A stretch of DNA of 37,252 bases from an uncultured Eubacterium sp. (GCA_910589045.1 CAJUSH010000037.1:1-37252), one strand, 5' to 3'. Numbered from the stretch's first letter, positions 1 to 8,243 are shown. Notes: generated from the sequence alone by a model not told the origin. A program made the numbers and translations.

Positions 1-132
1 AAAAACTACAAAATATAATCGGCGTTTTCTTACATTTTTAAATCGGCGTTGACATCCGACCAGACGGTATGCGGCTGGACACCGTATTCTGGAAATTTTT
101 GAAAATTCCAAAAACGGGCGCAAAAAAGCAGG

Positions 133-228
133 AAACCTCTTCTTGATTTCCTGCTGTGTATAATCTCCGAAAAAGTAAAGGAGAATGATTTCCTGGTTTC
201 TCTGCGGCAGGGATAACAGGGCGGCGGC
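133..228 (-). pseudogene. possible sigma-70 region 4 remnant
   Basis: One minus-strand frame reads LPQRNQEIILLYFFGDYTQQ followed by EIKK. This resembles the helix-turn-helix region 4 of small sigma-like factors found in conjugative elements, where 'LP.K.REIILLYYF..YTQ.EI' is typical. The frame has a stop codon (231..229) just upstream, no start codon, and unlike-family sequence after residue EIKK, so at most a fragment of the gene survives. The identification rests on about 24 residues recalled by eye and could be chance. Confidence 0.3.
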
Positions 229-289
229 TCAAAATTCCTCGTGTGTTCCTCCTTTTAATTTTGTAACCCAATCATATCAAAAACCGCAT

Positions 290-430
290 TTACACGCTAT
301 CAATCTGCCTTTTCTTCTCCAACAGTTCCTGATCGTAAAAGCTGATGCCCGATGTTCCGGCAACAGCCTTTCCTATACTGTGCCCGCCACTCCCAAACTC
401 CCGGCTAATCATAACGGCTCTTTTTTTCAT
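290..430 (-). pseudogene. truncated cytidylate kinase-like gene (46 codons)
   Basis: This short reading frame begins 24 nt after the MATE gene on the same strand. An AGGAA ribosome site precedes its ATG. Its product starts MKKRAVMISREFGSGGHSIG and continues with FYDQELLEKK. That matches the N-terminus of the cytidylate kinase-like family, with its nucleotide-binding loop SREFGSGG and the FYD.EL motif. Family members are about 200 residues, but this frame stops at residue 46 and I see no recognisable continuation further left. The 3' part appears to have been lost by recombination. A MATE transporter followed by such a gene is a pairing I recall from Lachnospiraceae, so this was probably once a two-gene unit. 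The product is unlikely to be an active kinase. Confidence 0.55.
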
Positions 431-454
431 GCTGCTATTCCTGTAATTTTTTCA

Positions 455-1840
455 TTATGCTTGTGCATTTTGACCCATCTGCTCCATTTTCTTGATTTCC
501 TTCATGCAAAAAGCACCCGAAAGAACAAAAGCCAGTGCGTCTGCGGCAGGCCCTGCCATGAGAATACCCGTAAGCCCGAAAAAGCGGGATAAGATAAGCA
601 TGGCAGGAATATAGAAAATCACTTGTTTTGACAGGGAAGTAACTGCCGCTTTCATGGGCTGTCCGATTGCCTGGAACAGCACACCGGCGCACATCTGTAA
701 ACCATTCAAAAATGTAAGCAGCAAATAAATGTGGAAACACTTAACAGCAAATTCCTCGTACAGACTGGATTCCGTACCGAATATCCGAATAAGCTGCAGC
801 GGGAAGCACTGAAAAACAATCCACGAAACAAATGTGATGATTGTAGCAGCTCCGGCACTAAGCAGGAACGTTTTTTTCACACGGTCATATTTCTTTGCAC
901 CGTAATTAAATCCGATAATCGGCTGGCTTCCGCTTGCAACACCAATGCCAATGGAAAATGCAAGCATACTCACTTTCATACACAAGCCAAAGGTGGTGAG
1001 GGGAATATCTGCTCCATAGGGAGAGAGCGCACCGTATTTTGTCATCAGATTGTTTGATACGAATGCCACTACCGTTGAAGTCAAATTGTTTGCGCCGCTT
1101 GCAAACCCAAGGCCGGCAATCCTCCCCGCAGTCCGAATATCCAAAGTAAAAGACGGTCCGGAAAGTTTGATTGTTTTCATATGGAACAGATAAGCGATAT
1201 TAAACAAAAGTCCAAATAGCTGGCTTATTATGGTGGCAATTGCGGCACCCTCAACTCCCCAGTGAAATACGAATATGAAAATTGGGTCAAGAATGATGTT
1301 GAGAACTGCTCCAATTATCATGGAAAGCATGGCGTAACGCGGGCTTCCGTCTGTTCGGATTGCGCTGTTAATGGTATTCCCGACAATTTGAAAGGTAAAC
1401 CCAATGACGATAATACGGCCATAATCAAGCGCATAGGGCAGTATATTTTCCGTTGCCCCGAATATCAAACATAGCGGTTTCAAAAAAACAAAGGCAAGAA
1501 CAGTCCAGATAATGCCGGAAACGCTCCCAAACATAATCGAAGTTCCTAAACTTTTTGCGGCTTTCTCACCCTCGCCTTTCCCAAGGCTAAGGCTGAAAAA
1601 GGCAGCAAGGCCGTCACCAAAAAGCGTAGCAATGGCAATCGTAATCGTTGCGATTGGGGCGATAATGTTCGTGGCTCCATTCCCCAAAAAACCCACGCCC
1701 TGACCGATAAAAATCTGGTCTACCATGTTGTAAAGGGAATTGATAATCAGTGCTATGATACTGGGAATGGCATAACTCGTAAGCAGTTTCCCAATTTTTT
1801 CATAGCCAAGCGGATTTGTTGTCGTCTGTGTAGTATTCAT
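455..1840 (-). CDS. MATE family efflux transporter
   Basis: This is a 461-residue, very hydrophobic protein with about twelve membrane segments, the size and pattern of the MATE (multi-antimicrobial extrusion) family. MATE proteins export cationic drugs or metabolites in exchange for Na+ or H+. Family-like stretches include an N-terminal 'LLTSYAIPSIIALIINSLYNMVDQIFIG' type segment, which marks the first MatE repeat. I start it at the second of two nearby ATGs because the GGAGG at 1849..1853 lies 8 nt from it but only 2 nt from the first. The gene follows marR on the same strand. A palindrome at 1859..1870, next to the ribosome site, matches sites elsewhere at marR. This suggests repression by that regulator, with the exported compound as a possible inducer. 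The substrate cannot be told from sequence. Confidence 0.93.
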   Translation of the reverse strand: MNTTQTTTNPLGYEKIGKLLTSYAIPSIIALIINSLYNMVDQIFIGQGVGFLGNGATNIIAPIATITIAIATLFGDGLAAFFSLSLGKGEGEKAAKSLGTSIMFGSVSGIIWTVLAFVFLKPLCLIFGATENILPYALDYGRIIVIGFTFQIVGNTINSAIRTDGSPRYAMLSMIIGAVLNIILDPIFIFVFHWGVEGAAIATIISQLFGLLFNIAYLFHMKTIKLSGPSFTLDIRTAGRIAGLGFASGANNLTSTVVAFVSNNLMTKYGALSPYGADIPLTTFGLCMKVSMLAFSIGIGVASGSQPIIGFNYGAKKYDRVKKTFLLSAGAATIITFVSWIVFQCFPLQLIRIFGTESSLYEEFAVKCFHIYLLLTFLNGLQMCAGVLFQAIGQPMKAAVTSLSKQVIFYIPAMLILSRFFGLTGILMAGPAADALAFVLSGAFCMKEIKKMEQMGQNAQA

Positions 1841-1858
1841 TGTCATGTCCTCCTTTAA

Positions 1859-1870
1859 TTAGAGTTCTAA
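1859..1870. promoter_or_regulatory. MarR-type operator-like palindrome, MATE site
   Basis: TTAGAGTTCTAA is a near-perfect palindrome immediately upstream of the MATE ribosome site. It differs by one base from the perfect copy at 1967..1978. A weaker relative (GATAATTCTAA) lies at 1906..1915. Confidence 0.55.
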
Positions 1871-1912
1871 GTATAAAGACAAATTTTATCCTTTCTTGAT
1901 AATCCGATAATT

Positions 1913-1942
1913 CTAAATATTGGATATATGTGGTAATCTCAT
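1913..1942 (-). CDS. possible 9-codon leader peptide
   Basis: The frame ATG AGA TTA CCA CAT ATA TCC AAT ATT TAG encodes MRLPHISNI. A strong AGGAGG-type site at 1950..1954 lies 7 nt from the ATG, which is unusual for a random non-coding stretch. It sits between marR and the MATE gene, in the same direction. Very short leader ORFs ahead of drug-efflux genes can control expression through ribosome stalling, which makes this worth noting. I see no clear alternative hairpins, so the regulatory role is inference. Confidence 0.35.
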   Translation of the reverse strand: MRLPHISNI

Positions 1943-1966
1943 TTGAAATCCTCCTTTCCATTTTAA

Positions 1967-1978
1967 TTAGAATTCTAA
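1967..1978. promoter_or_regulatory. MarR-type operator-like palindrome, perfect copy
   Basis: TTAGAATTCTAA is a perfect 12-bp palindrome, with near-symmetric AT flanks, in the marR-MATE gap just upstream of the leader ORF. Related copies occur at 1859..1870 and 2445..2456, before the MATE gene and before marR. Confidence 0.6.
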
Positions 1979-1997
1979 ATATTAGGGCAAAAAATAC

Positions 1998-2426
1998 CTA
2001 TCTTGTATTTTCCGTCATTTGCATAATGACCTTTTCAAAGACTTTCAATTCCTCATCGGCGATACCGACAAACATACTGTGCATGTACTCATTGACACGG
2101 CTTGTAATATCGTCCTTTATTGCAAGCGTCTGTTCTGTCAATACAAGTTTCTTATAACGCCTGTCGCTGTCCAAACTTTCACGGCGCAAATAGCCATTGC
2201 GCTCCAGATTGCTGATAAGGCTTGTGACAGAAGAACCCTTAATTTCTAAAAATTCTTCTATGTCTTTCGGGAATATGTCCCTTGTCTCCGATTCAACGAT
2301 AATATAATGCAGGATAAGGCCCTGAATACTGGTTATCTGTGTCCCTGTGAAAAAGCTTGAAAAATATCTCAACATTCTCCGATTCAGCTTGTCATATTTT
2401 TCCATTAGCTTTTTTTCGTTCCGCAT
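1998..2426 (-). CDS. MarR family transcriptional regulator
   Basis: The product is 142 residues, the usual MarR length. It has a winged helix-turn-helix: a recognition helix around residues 65-77 (SSVTSLISNLERNGYL) followed by the wing with the DSDRR motif at 86-90. N- and C-terminal helices should form the dimer interface. MarR proteins repress nearby genes until a ligand binds. A near-consensus promoter lies upstream, and a TTAGGATTCTAA palindrome sits between that promoter and the start codon, so autorepression is likely. Copies of the palindrome before the MATE gene suggest co-repression. The ribosome site (GGGTGAT) is weak compared with its neighbours. Confidence 0.9.
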   Translation of the reverse strand: MRNEKKLMEKYDKLNRRMLRYFSSFFTGTQITSIQGLILHYIIVESETRDIFPKDIEEFLEIKGSSVTSLISNLERNGYLRRESLDSDRRYKKLVLTEQTLAIKDDITSRVNEYMHSMFVGIADEELKVFEKVIMQMTENTR

Positions 2427-2444
2427 GGTATCACCCGTTTCTAC

Positions 2445-2456
2445 TTAGGATTCTAA
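2445..2456. promoter_or_regulatory. MarR-type operator-like palindrome, marR site
   Basis: TTAGGATTCTAA lies between the marR -10 box (2469..2474) and its start codon, close to the expected transcription start. It differs at one position from the perfect copy at 1967..1978. Confidence 0.6.
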
Positions 2457-2468
2457 TTACCGGAATTT

Positions 2469-2497
2469 ATTTTACTGCTACACATTTCAGTTGTCAA
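2469..2497 (-). promoter_or_regulatory. sigma-A promoter of marR
   Basis: On the minus strand there is a TTGACA -35 box, a 17-bp spacer and a TAAAAT -10 box. This is 5/6 and 6/6 agreement with consensus, with ideal spacing, about 40 nt upstream of the marR start. Confidence 0.75.
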
Positions 2498-2558
2498 GCG
2501 GGTGCGAAAAGTTTATACCATTTTCATTCCTAACCAATCCAAACATCATTTCCGACAG

Positions 2559-2690
2559 CTATATCACCTTTGTTATCCCACGCATTTTATGCCGCGGCAG
2601 TTCAATGCCGTATAATGCCTGCAGCTGTTCGGCAATGTCACGGCCACTCATGCCCTTCGCGTACATAGATGTGATCTGCGCTTTTGCCTC
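2559..2690 (-). pseudogene. IS256 (mutator)-type transposase remnant
   Basis: The frame runs 43 codons from directly after the chemoreceptor stop codon to a stop at 2561..2559. It contains ITSMYAKGMSGRDIAEQLQA followed by LYGIE. IS256-family transposases carry a near-identical stretch (ISMYAKGMT..DI...I...YG.E, then ISRITDKV), and here 'MRGITKVI' ends the frame. Those enzymes are about 400 residues, so this is only a small internal fragment. No terminal inverted repeats or other transposase sequence were seen nearby. Confidence 0.6.
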
Positions 2691-4415
2691 CTATAATTTG
2701 AACTTTGCAACCTCGCCGTCCAGACGCTCCACGATTCCAAGGTTGGAATCCGCTTCCTTTCCGATATCGCTCACATTGCCGGTAAGACGCACGGCGGTTT
2801 CCGCCACATTCGCAATTCCCTGTGTACTCTCGCCGACCGCTGTCTTGACGCTCTCCAGTGCTTCCCGAACCTCATCCATATTTGCCTTTAGCTGCTCACT
2901 CTCCTGCGCGAAACGCTGCATCATCTCATTGAGGTTTCCCACATTGTTCTGGTAGCTCTCACTCGTTTCCAGCAGCTTTTCGTAGCCGCCCATGGCGGTT
3001 TCGTTCATGAACCGGATCATTTCCTCCGCCTCTGCCGCCAGCTCGTCAACAGTCTGTATCACGTCTCCCGTCACCTTTTCAATCTCCGTTGCAGACTCCG
3101 CCGAATCCGCCGCCAGCTTTCCGATCTCACCCGCAACCACCGAAAAACCTCTTCCGGCTTCGCCGGCACGTGCGGCCTCGATACTCGCATTCAGCGCCAA
3201 AAGATTTGTCTCCTCGGTAATATTGATAATATTTTTTGTCAGCTCCCGTATCTGCGCTACGGCCTTGGAGCGCTCGATCTGCTTCTGAACGGATGCCGCC
3301 ATATCGGCAGCCTTGCGCATCGCATCCTGCTTTTCCTGAACGGCACGGTCGTATATCTGTGAGGCGGTTGCCATAATGCGGTCCGAGGAAGCGCTTCCGT
3401 CCCTTGCCTTCTCATAGATATTTTCAATCGATGTGAATACCTCTCCGATGGACTCATTGATCTGGTCCATCGAAGCGCTTGATTCCTCCATAGCCGCACT
3501 CATCTCCTCCATCACGGAGGAAACGTCCGTGACCTCCCCATTCGCGGTTGCAAGCATCTCCGATACCATATGAGAGGATTGCTTCAGCCGACGGGAGTTT
3601 TCGGCGATATTCAGCATAATCCCCCGTATATGCCCAAGCAGCTCATTGACGTTCCCTGCAATCATTTCCATCTCGTCACCGGTATGAACATCCAATGTCT
3701 GCGTCAGATCGCCCTCGCTATGTACCAGATCATAAATTTTTCCGTCAACCTTGTGCAGTCTGCGGATCACCTGGTTGACCACAACATTCAAAACCACCAG
3801 CGCAGCAATCAGGCAGACAATGGAAATCTGCAGTACCCGCTTTAACGCCAGGTCCAGACGTTCAACCACACCGGCCGCATTATAATCACAGCCAACGATG
3901 CCAACAATCGTTCCGCTGCTGTCAGCAAGCGGCATATATGCCGAGATCAGATCCCCGTCCTCCGTGGAATCAATAAATTCCTCCACATACATTTCCCCGT
4001 TAAATACGGACTCCAGCTCCTCATACGGCACCTCAAAGGGAGCACCGAACGCATTCGCATCCCCCTCCTCATCCGCATCGATTCCGTAGTACACCTGGTT
4101 GTTATCCACATACAGGGTGTACAGATACTCAATACTGCAGTCGTCCTTAATTCCGTACATGGATTCCAGCAGCGCCCGGTATTCCTCCGTCCCGGTCTGT
4201 TCCGCAGACAATCCCGCCAGCGCATCCGCATCGATCACCTTCGTGGAAATAACCGCCGCCATCCGCGCCTGCTCCACGCCCATCGCGATCAGCCCGTCCT
4301 TTGTGCGCTGGTAGGAATTGACCCCCATAATTACACACAGCAAAATAATCATCACGGTTGTGGGCAATAAAATTTTCGTCCGAATGCCAAGTCCTCTTGT
4401 TTTTCTCTTTTCCAT
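2691..4415 (-). CDS. methyl-accepting chemotaxis protein with Cache-type sensor
   Basis: This 574-residue chemoreceptor has a first membrane segment at about 15-34 and an extracellular sensor of about 155 residues. A second membrane segment (about 194-215), a HAMP linker (about 216-267) and a long cytoplasmic coiled coil follow. The signature hairpin is at about 404-431 (NLLALNASIEAARAGEAGRG), where CheA and CheW bind. The sensor resembles Cache domains, which bind small ligands such as amino or organic acids. I start at the ATG at 4415 because AGGAGG lies 10 nt upstream; the upstream in-frame TTG has no ribosome site. It probably shares a promoter with the unrecognised membrane protein upstream. 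Its stop codon abuts a transposase remnant, so the C-terminal end lies at an old rearrangement junction, but the reading frame appears complete. Confidence 0.93.
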   Translation of the reverse strand: MEKRKTRGLGIRTKILLPTTVMIILLCVIMGVNSYQRTKDGLIAMGVEQARMAAVISTKVIDADALAGLSAEQTGTEEYRALLESMYGIKDDCSIEYLYTLYVDNNQVYYGIDADEEGDANAFGAPFEVPYEELESVFNGEMYVEEFIDSTEDGDLISAYMPLADSSGTIVGIVGCDYNAAGVVERLDLALKRVLQISIVCLIAALVVLNVVVNQVIRRLHKVDGKIYDLVHSEGDLTQTLDVHTGDEMEMIAGNVNELLGHIRGIMLNIAENSRRLKQSSHMVSEMLATANGEVTDVSSVMEEMSAAMEESSASMDQINESIGEVFTSIENIYEKARDGSASSDRIMATASQIYDRAVQEKQDAMRKAADMAASVQKQIERSKAVAQIRELTKNIINITEETNLLALNASIEAARAGEAGRGFSVVAGEIGKLAADSAESATEIEKVTGDVIQTVDELAAEAEEMIRFMNETAMGGYEKLLETSESYQNNVGNLNEMMQRFAQESEQLKANMDEVREALESVKTAVGESTQGIANVAETAVRLTGNVSDIGKEADSNLGIVERLDGEVAKFKL

Positions 4416-4482
4416 GTTCAGCCATCCTCCTGACAAAATAGTTCCATGTCTTTTTCGCCAATATCGTGTATCGCAAGGAATA

Positions 4483-5187
4483 CTATGATGTTCGCTTCTT
4501 CCACATGCCCTGCACCGTCACCACGATAAAAACAACCACAAACAGCAGCGCAAACCGAAGCAGAACATCCCCTGTCCAGCCAGCCTTTCCATGCCGGTAC
4601 ATGTCAAGCACATAAACCGAATCCAGGTCGTAGTCCGCTGCCATCTCCTCGAGCATCCTGCGCTCCTGAGTTGTTGTATACCGGACATAGCCCACAGGAT
4701 ACGCCGCACCCGTCAGCACCATGTAATCATCAAAATATATGCAAAGCCAGGTGTCGTCCGCCAGCCTGGTCAGATAGTACCGATTATAAAAGCAGCCGCC
4801 CACAAGCGTCTGGAACAGCCGGGTCCCGAATGAGAGCGGGTAATCCGCAGAAATGTATTCCGATACGTAGGTTGCCCTTCTTCCGCTTCCTCTGCGGTAA
4901 TAATGCACCCCCTCCTGCTCCACATCGCGCAGCCGCGCAAGCGGACAGGCTTCCAGCTCGCCGTCGCCCACGGTAGCCGGCGTCTGCGCAAGAAAAAATG
5001 CTTCCACATCCTCCTGCCCGAGAATTTTCGCGGTCTCCTCCGCAGCACGCTGCCCCTGCTGTGTGCCCTCTCCTGCCCACAGGTCGTACACCCAGCCCGT
5101 AGGCGTCGCGAAGAGCACGCCAAGCCCAAAAATGACCCACAGCACGTATTTCAAAGCGTCAATCACAGAAAGCCGTCCCCGCTCCAT
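4483..5187 (-). CDS. unrecognised two-TM membrane protein
   Basis: I do not recognise this 234-residue protein. It has one membrane segment near the N-terminus (about 12-32) and one near the C-terminus (about 207-227), ending in a basic KKRTS tail. The roughly 170 residues between them probably face outside and are rich in Tyr, Asp and Arg. GGAGG lies 9 nt before the ATG, and a good promoter lies about 35-60 nt upstream. The chemoreceptor starts 67 nt downstream on the same strand, so the two are probably co-transcribed. An accessory or ligand-presenting partner for the receptor would fit the architecture, but that is inference only. Confidence 0.8.
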   Translation of the reverse strand: MERGRLSVIDALKYVLWVIFGLGVLFATPTGWVYDLWAGEGTQQGQRAAEETAKILGQEDVEAFFLAQTPATVGDGELEACPLARLRDVEQEGVHYYRRGSGRRATYVSEYISADYPLSFGTRLFQTLVGGCFYNRYYLTRLADDTWLCIYFDDYMVLTGAAYPVGYVRYTTTQERRMLEEMAADYDLDSVYVLDMYRHGKAGWTGDVLLRFALLFVVVFIVVTVQGMWKKRTS

Positions 5188-5222
5188 CTCCTGATCCCTC
5201 CGTAAAAGTCATTCCATATTCC

Positions 5223-5250
5223 ATTATAGACCTGTTTTTCCATTTTTCAA
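5223..5250 (-). promoter_or_regulatory. sigma-A promoter of membrane protein-chemoreceptor unit
   Basis: TTGAAA, a 16-bp spacer and a perfect TATAAT lie on the minus strand upstream of the 234-residue membrane protein. Confidence 0.65.
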
Positions 5251-5423
5251 GTAAATTTCTTACATAGACCGCCTGTTATTCATTCTGACGCGGCAGCCCG
5301 GATATGCCGGACCGCCCGGCCGGCGATTGCCGTATCTGATTATGCTCCACCCAAAAATGAGCCTCCGATGGAAAAAATGCTCTGTGCAGGAAATGCGCCT
5401 TCCTGGCCCGTGAAAAGTAACGG

Positions 5424-6356
5424 CTATTTTTCGAGCGGAACATGCATCACAAAGCACGCCCCCCGGCCCGCCCCGTTCCCGGCGCTGATTTTGCCGCCCA
5501 TCTGCTCCACCAGCTGGCGCACGATCGACAGGCCAAGCCCGCTGCCCCGCGCACTGCGTCCCTTATCGCACTTGTAGAGCCGCTCGAAAATATGCCCTAA
5601 ATCCTCCGGTTCAATCCCAACACCGTCATCAGCAAGCCGCAGACAAAGCATATCCCCCTGTGCACACAGCGTCAGCGTCATCTGCTGTGCATGGCTGTGT
5701 GCAACTACATTTTGTATAAGGTTATTTAAAACCCGCACATAAGCATTCTCATCGATGCGCACAAAAAAAGGCTGCTCGGGAATTTCGACCACATACGAGA
5801 TCCCCGCATCCTCCAAAACCGGGATCCAGTCAATCAGGATGCTCCGCGTCAGCTCCGTCGCTTCCACCCGTTTCAGCTCCATGGAAAATTCATCTGAATT
5901 TAATTTAAACCAGTCAAAGAGCACGTCAATGTATTCCTTCAGCTCATGCGCCTTTCTGCGGGCGATCTCAATGTCCTCCTCCCGCTGCCGCGTATCGTCC
6001 GTCCCGCGGTGTACCGCATCCAGGTATCCGATCAGCGTTGTCAGCGGCGTCCTCACGTCATGCGAAAGGCTTGTCATCAGCTGCCGGTTCGTCTCCTCCA
6101 TCCGCAAAAGCGACGCCAGCCGTTCCTCGTAGGAGACAACGATATCATTGATCCCATAAGCAATCGGGGCCGTCAGCTCGTGCGTCTCGGCAAGGATGCG
6201 CCGGTTCCCGTTTCCCTCCCGGATATCCGCAAGTGCCTCCGTCATCTCCGATAGCTGCTGCCTGGTGCGCCTGAGCACAAGGAGCGCGCAAAAAACCGCC
6301 AAAGCCGCAATCAGTGCGGCGGCCAGTGCCGCCCATTTCCATTCCGCACCCAACAC
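5424..6356 (-). CDS. sensor histidine kinase
   Basis: The 310-residue kinase has a single N-terminal membrane segment (about 8-28), a short HAMP-like linker, a HisKA domain and a C-terminal HATPase. In HisKA the phosphorylated His is His99 in SLSHDVRTPL. The HATPase shows an N-box (NLIQNVVAHS), DDGVGIE and GSGLGLSIV. It starts with GTG directly after the TGA of the response regulator gene, with GGGAGG inside the end of that gene, so translation is probably coupled. There is no real extracellular sensor loop, so it likely senses the membrane or works with a partner. The HK/RR pair is of the OmpR class. The target genes are not evident. Confidence 0.93.
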   Translation of the reverse strand: MLGAEWKWAALAAALIAALAVFCALLVLRRTRQQLSEMTEALADIREGNGNRRILAETHELTAPIAYGINDIVVSYEERLASLLRMEETNRQLMTSLSHDVRTPLTTLIGYLDAVHRGTDDTRQREEDIEIARRKAHELKEYIDVLFDWFKLNSDEFSMELKRVEATELTRSILIDWIPVLEDAGISYVVEIPEQPFFVRIDENAYVRVLNNLIQNVVAHSHAQQMTLTLCAQGDMLCLRLADDGVGIEPEDLGHIFERLYKCDKGRSARGSGLGLSIVRQLVEQMGGKISAGNGAGRGACFVMHVPLEK

Positions 6357-7049
6357 TCACACCTCCCTGTTAAAGCGATAGCCGACGCCCTTCACCGTCT
6401 GGACGTAGTACGGATGCGCCGCATCTCTTTCCAGCTTTTTCCGCAGGCGGCTGATCACTGCCATGATATTGCTGTCGTCGTACACATAGGGCTCGCCCCA
6501 CACCGCCTCGTAAATCTGCTGCTTTGTCACGATCCTCCCCTGATTCGCGGCAAGAAAGAGCAGCAGGTCAAATTCCTTGGGCGGCAGCTCAAAGGTTCCG
6601 TTTTCGCAGGTCATCGAACGGTTATCCGGGTCAACCGTAAGTCCCTCAAAATGCAGAACATCCGGCTCCCCCTGCGTCCGGTTAAAGCGGGTGTAACGCC
6701 GGATCAGAGAAATCACGCGCGCGGTCAGCTCATCCATATCAAAGGGCTTCGTCAGATAATCGTCCGCCCCGGCGCGCAGGCCGCGCACCTTTGAGACGCT
6801 GTCATTTTTTGCCGTGAGCATGAGGATCGGCAGACTGCTCCTCCCCCGTATCTCCTCCAGCGTCTCAAATCCGTCTGCGCCGGGCAGCATCACATCCAGA
6901 ATGACGAGCTGGTATGCTTTCTCCTCCAGCTTTTTCACACCCGCGGTGCCGCTTCCACAGCAGTCCGCCTCCATGCCCTCGGCAGTCAGGCTCCGGCACA
7001 CCAGGGCACACAGCTCCTGATCATCGTCAATCATTAAAATTTTGTGCAT
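6357..7049 (-). CDS. OmpR/PhoB-family response regulator
   Basis: This 231-residue regulator has an N-terminal receiver with acidic residues DDD at 8-10, the phosphorylated Asp52 (VILDVMLPG) and the conserved Lys in TKPFD. A C-terminal winged helix follows, ending VISRLRKKLE...VKGVGYRF, the OmpR-type DNA-binding domain. I start at the ATG at 7049 because GGGAGG lies 5 nt upstream. The longer upstream in-frame start has no ribosome site and adds unlike-family sequence. It is the first gene of a two-gene unit with the histidine kinase. Confidence 0.95.
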   Translation of the reverse strand: MHKILMIDDDQELCALVCRSLTAEGMEADCCGSGTAGVKKLEEKAYQLVILDVMLPGADGFETLEEIRGRSSLPILMLTAKNDSVSKVRGLRAGADDYLTKPFDMDELTARVISLIRRYTRFNRTQGEPDVLHFEGLTVDPDNRSMTCENGTFELPPKEFDLLLFLAANQGRIVTKQQIYEAVWGEPYVYDDSNIMAVISRLRKKLERDAAHPYYVQTVKGVGYRFNREV

Positions 7050-7154
7050 ATATCCCTCCCGTCCGGCAGGACCGTCCGCATCGGCCGTCCCCTGACCGTA
7101 TATACAAAATGCCGCAGGCTCATCCAAAAGAATGCCCCCGCGACATCTGCATTT

Positions 7155-8243
7155 TCACCGCAAAACATCTGCATAATCCACATATTTCTTTGCGTTTATC
7201 ACCTTGTCCCACTTATGATTTTTCGCCATCAGCGACTGCGTCACATAAAAATATTTATGGGGGACGCCGGCCTTTGAGCCGCGATCCGGCAGCGGGTCAT
7301 CCCAGGTGGCATCCACATAGCGGTACGTGCTCCCGACCCTCACATAATTCCATGCATGGGAGCCGCCGCCGGCCTCTCCCGCAACCGTGATCGAGCAGAT
7401 GCCTGCCTTGATCGCCAGAAGGTTAAACGCCGCCGCATAGCCCTGACATACCGCCGTTTTCCGCACCAGGCAGCCGTATGCCGTGTACGAATCGTCGTAG
7501 CCCTTGCCCGGCGCCTGTTCGTCATATACGCAGTAGCGCACCAGATAATCATGGATTGCCTGCAGCTTTTCCTTATTGCCCATCCCCTTTTTGATAATCT
7601 TCTTGATGATCGCGTCCGCCTTTGTGTCGGTCCGGGTCATCTTGCTCCTGATCTCGCCTTCGTCCAGCTCCTTGCCGGGGCGGTAGCCGCAGGTCCCGTC
7701 CGAGCCCTTCCAGATCACCAGATTATAATTGTACTCCGGATGGTGCTGCAGCGCCAGCACAAAGGTCTCGTAATACAGCGCGCCCTCCGAATAAAAATTT
7801 GTCTTGTAATCGCGCTGCCTTAATGCAAGAAGCGCCTGTCTGTACGCCGATCTTTCGGAGGTAAGCACCGTGACCTCCTTTGTAAACTGCGGGGAAATGT
7901 CAAACCGATAGGTGATCTCCCGGCCCTCGATGATCACATAGCTGTAGCTCACACCGTTCATCAGCTTGCCGTTTTTCAGCGCCGCATCCTCCAGATATAC
8001 AACCATCTGGCTGGCATAAGCATCTGCCTCCGCCTTCGCCTGGTACTCGTCGGGTGAAAACGTCCGCTCGAGCGTGACAACCGCCTCCAGCTCCCCGTTC
8101 TCAAACGCCTGGTTCATAATCAGGCGAATATCGTTCTCATCCCATGCAGTCGCCGCCTTCACCGGAACACGCCACACCAGCATCACACATACGAACACAA
8201 ATAACAAGCCTGCGAATCTTCGCACCCATCTCTTGTCCATCAT
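7155..8243 (-). CDS. secreted transglutaminase-like protein
   Basis: The 362-residue protein has a signal peptide (about 1-31: basic start, hydrophobic core, VKAA cleavage-like site). Its C-terminal half is a transglutaminase/protease-like core. The likely catalytic triad is Cys266 (TAVCQGYA), His296 (GGSHAWNY) and Asp311 (RYVDATWDD), matching the family order Cys-His-Asp. In bacteria such domains are usually exported cysteine proteases or cross-linking enzymes acting on cell-surface peptides. The N-terminal 200 residues show no domain I can name. It lies 30 nt downstream of secA on the same strand. The substrate is unknown. Confidence 0.88.
   Translation of the reverse strand: MMDKRWVRRFAGLLFVFVCVMLVWRVPVKAATAWDENDIRLIMNQAFENGELEAVVTLERTFSPDEYQAKAEADAYASQMVVYLEDAALKNGKLMNGVSYSYVIIEGREITYRFDISPQFTKEVTVLTSERSAYRQALLALRQRDYKTNFYSEGALYYETFVLALQHHPEYNYNLVIWKGSDGTCGYRPGKELDEGEIRSKMTRTDTKADAIIKKIIKKGMGNKEKLQAIHDYLVRYCVYDEQAPGKGYDDSYTAYGCLVRKTAVCQGYAAAFNLLAIKAGICSITVAGEAGGGSHAWNYVRVGSTYRYVDATWDDPLPDRGSKAGVPHKYFYVTQSLMAKNHKWDKVINAKKYVDYADVLR

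Noticed and set aside
38..271. A 77-codon open frame at the left edge
   Set aside because: It overlaps the remnants in another frame, has a composition like translated non-coding sequence, and no family was recognised.
7144..7174. Two copies of CATCTGCAT around the transglutaminase stop codon
   Set aside because: It is a short duplication with no further structure, and could be chance.
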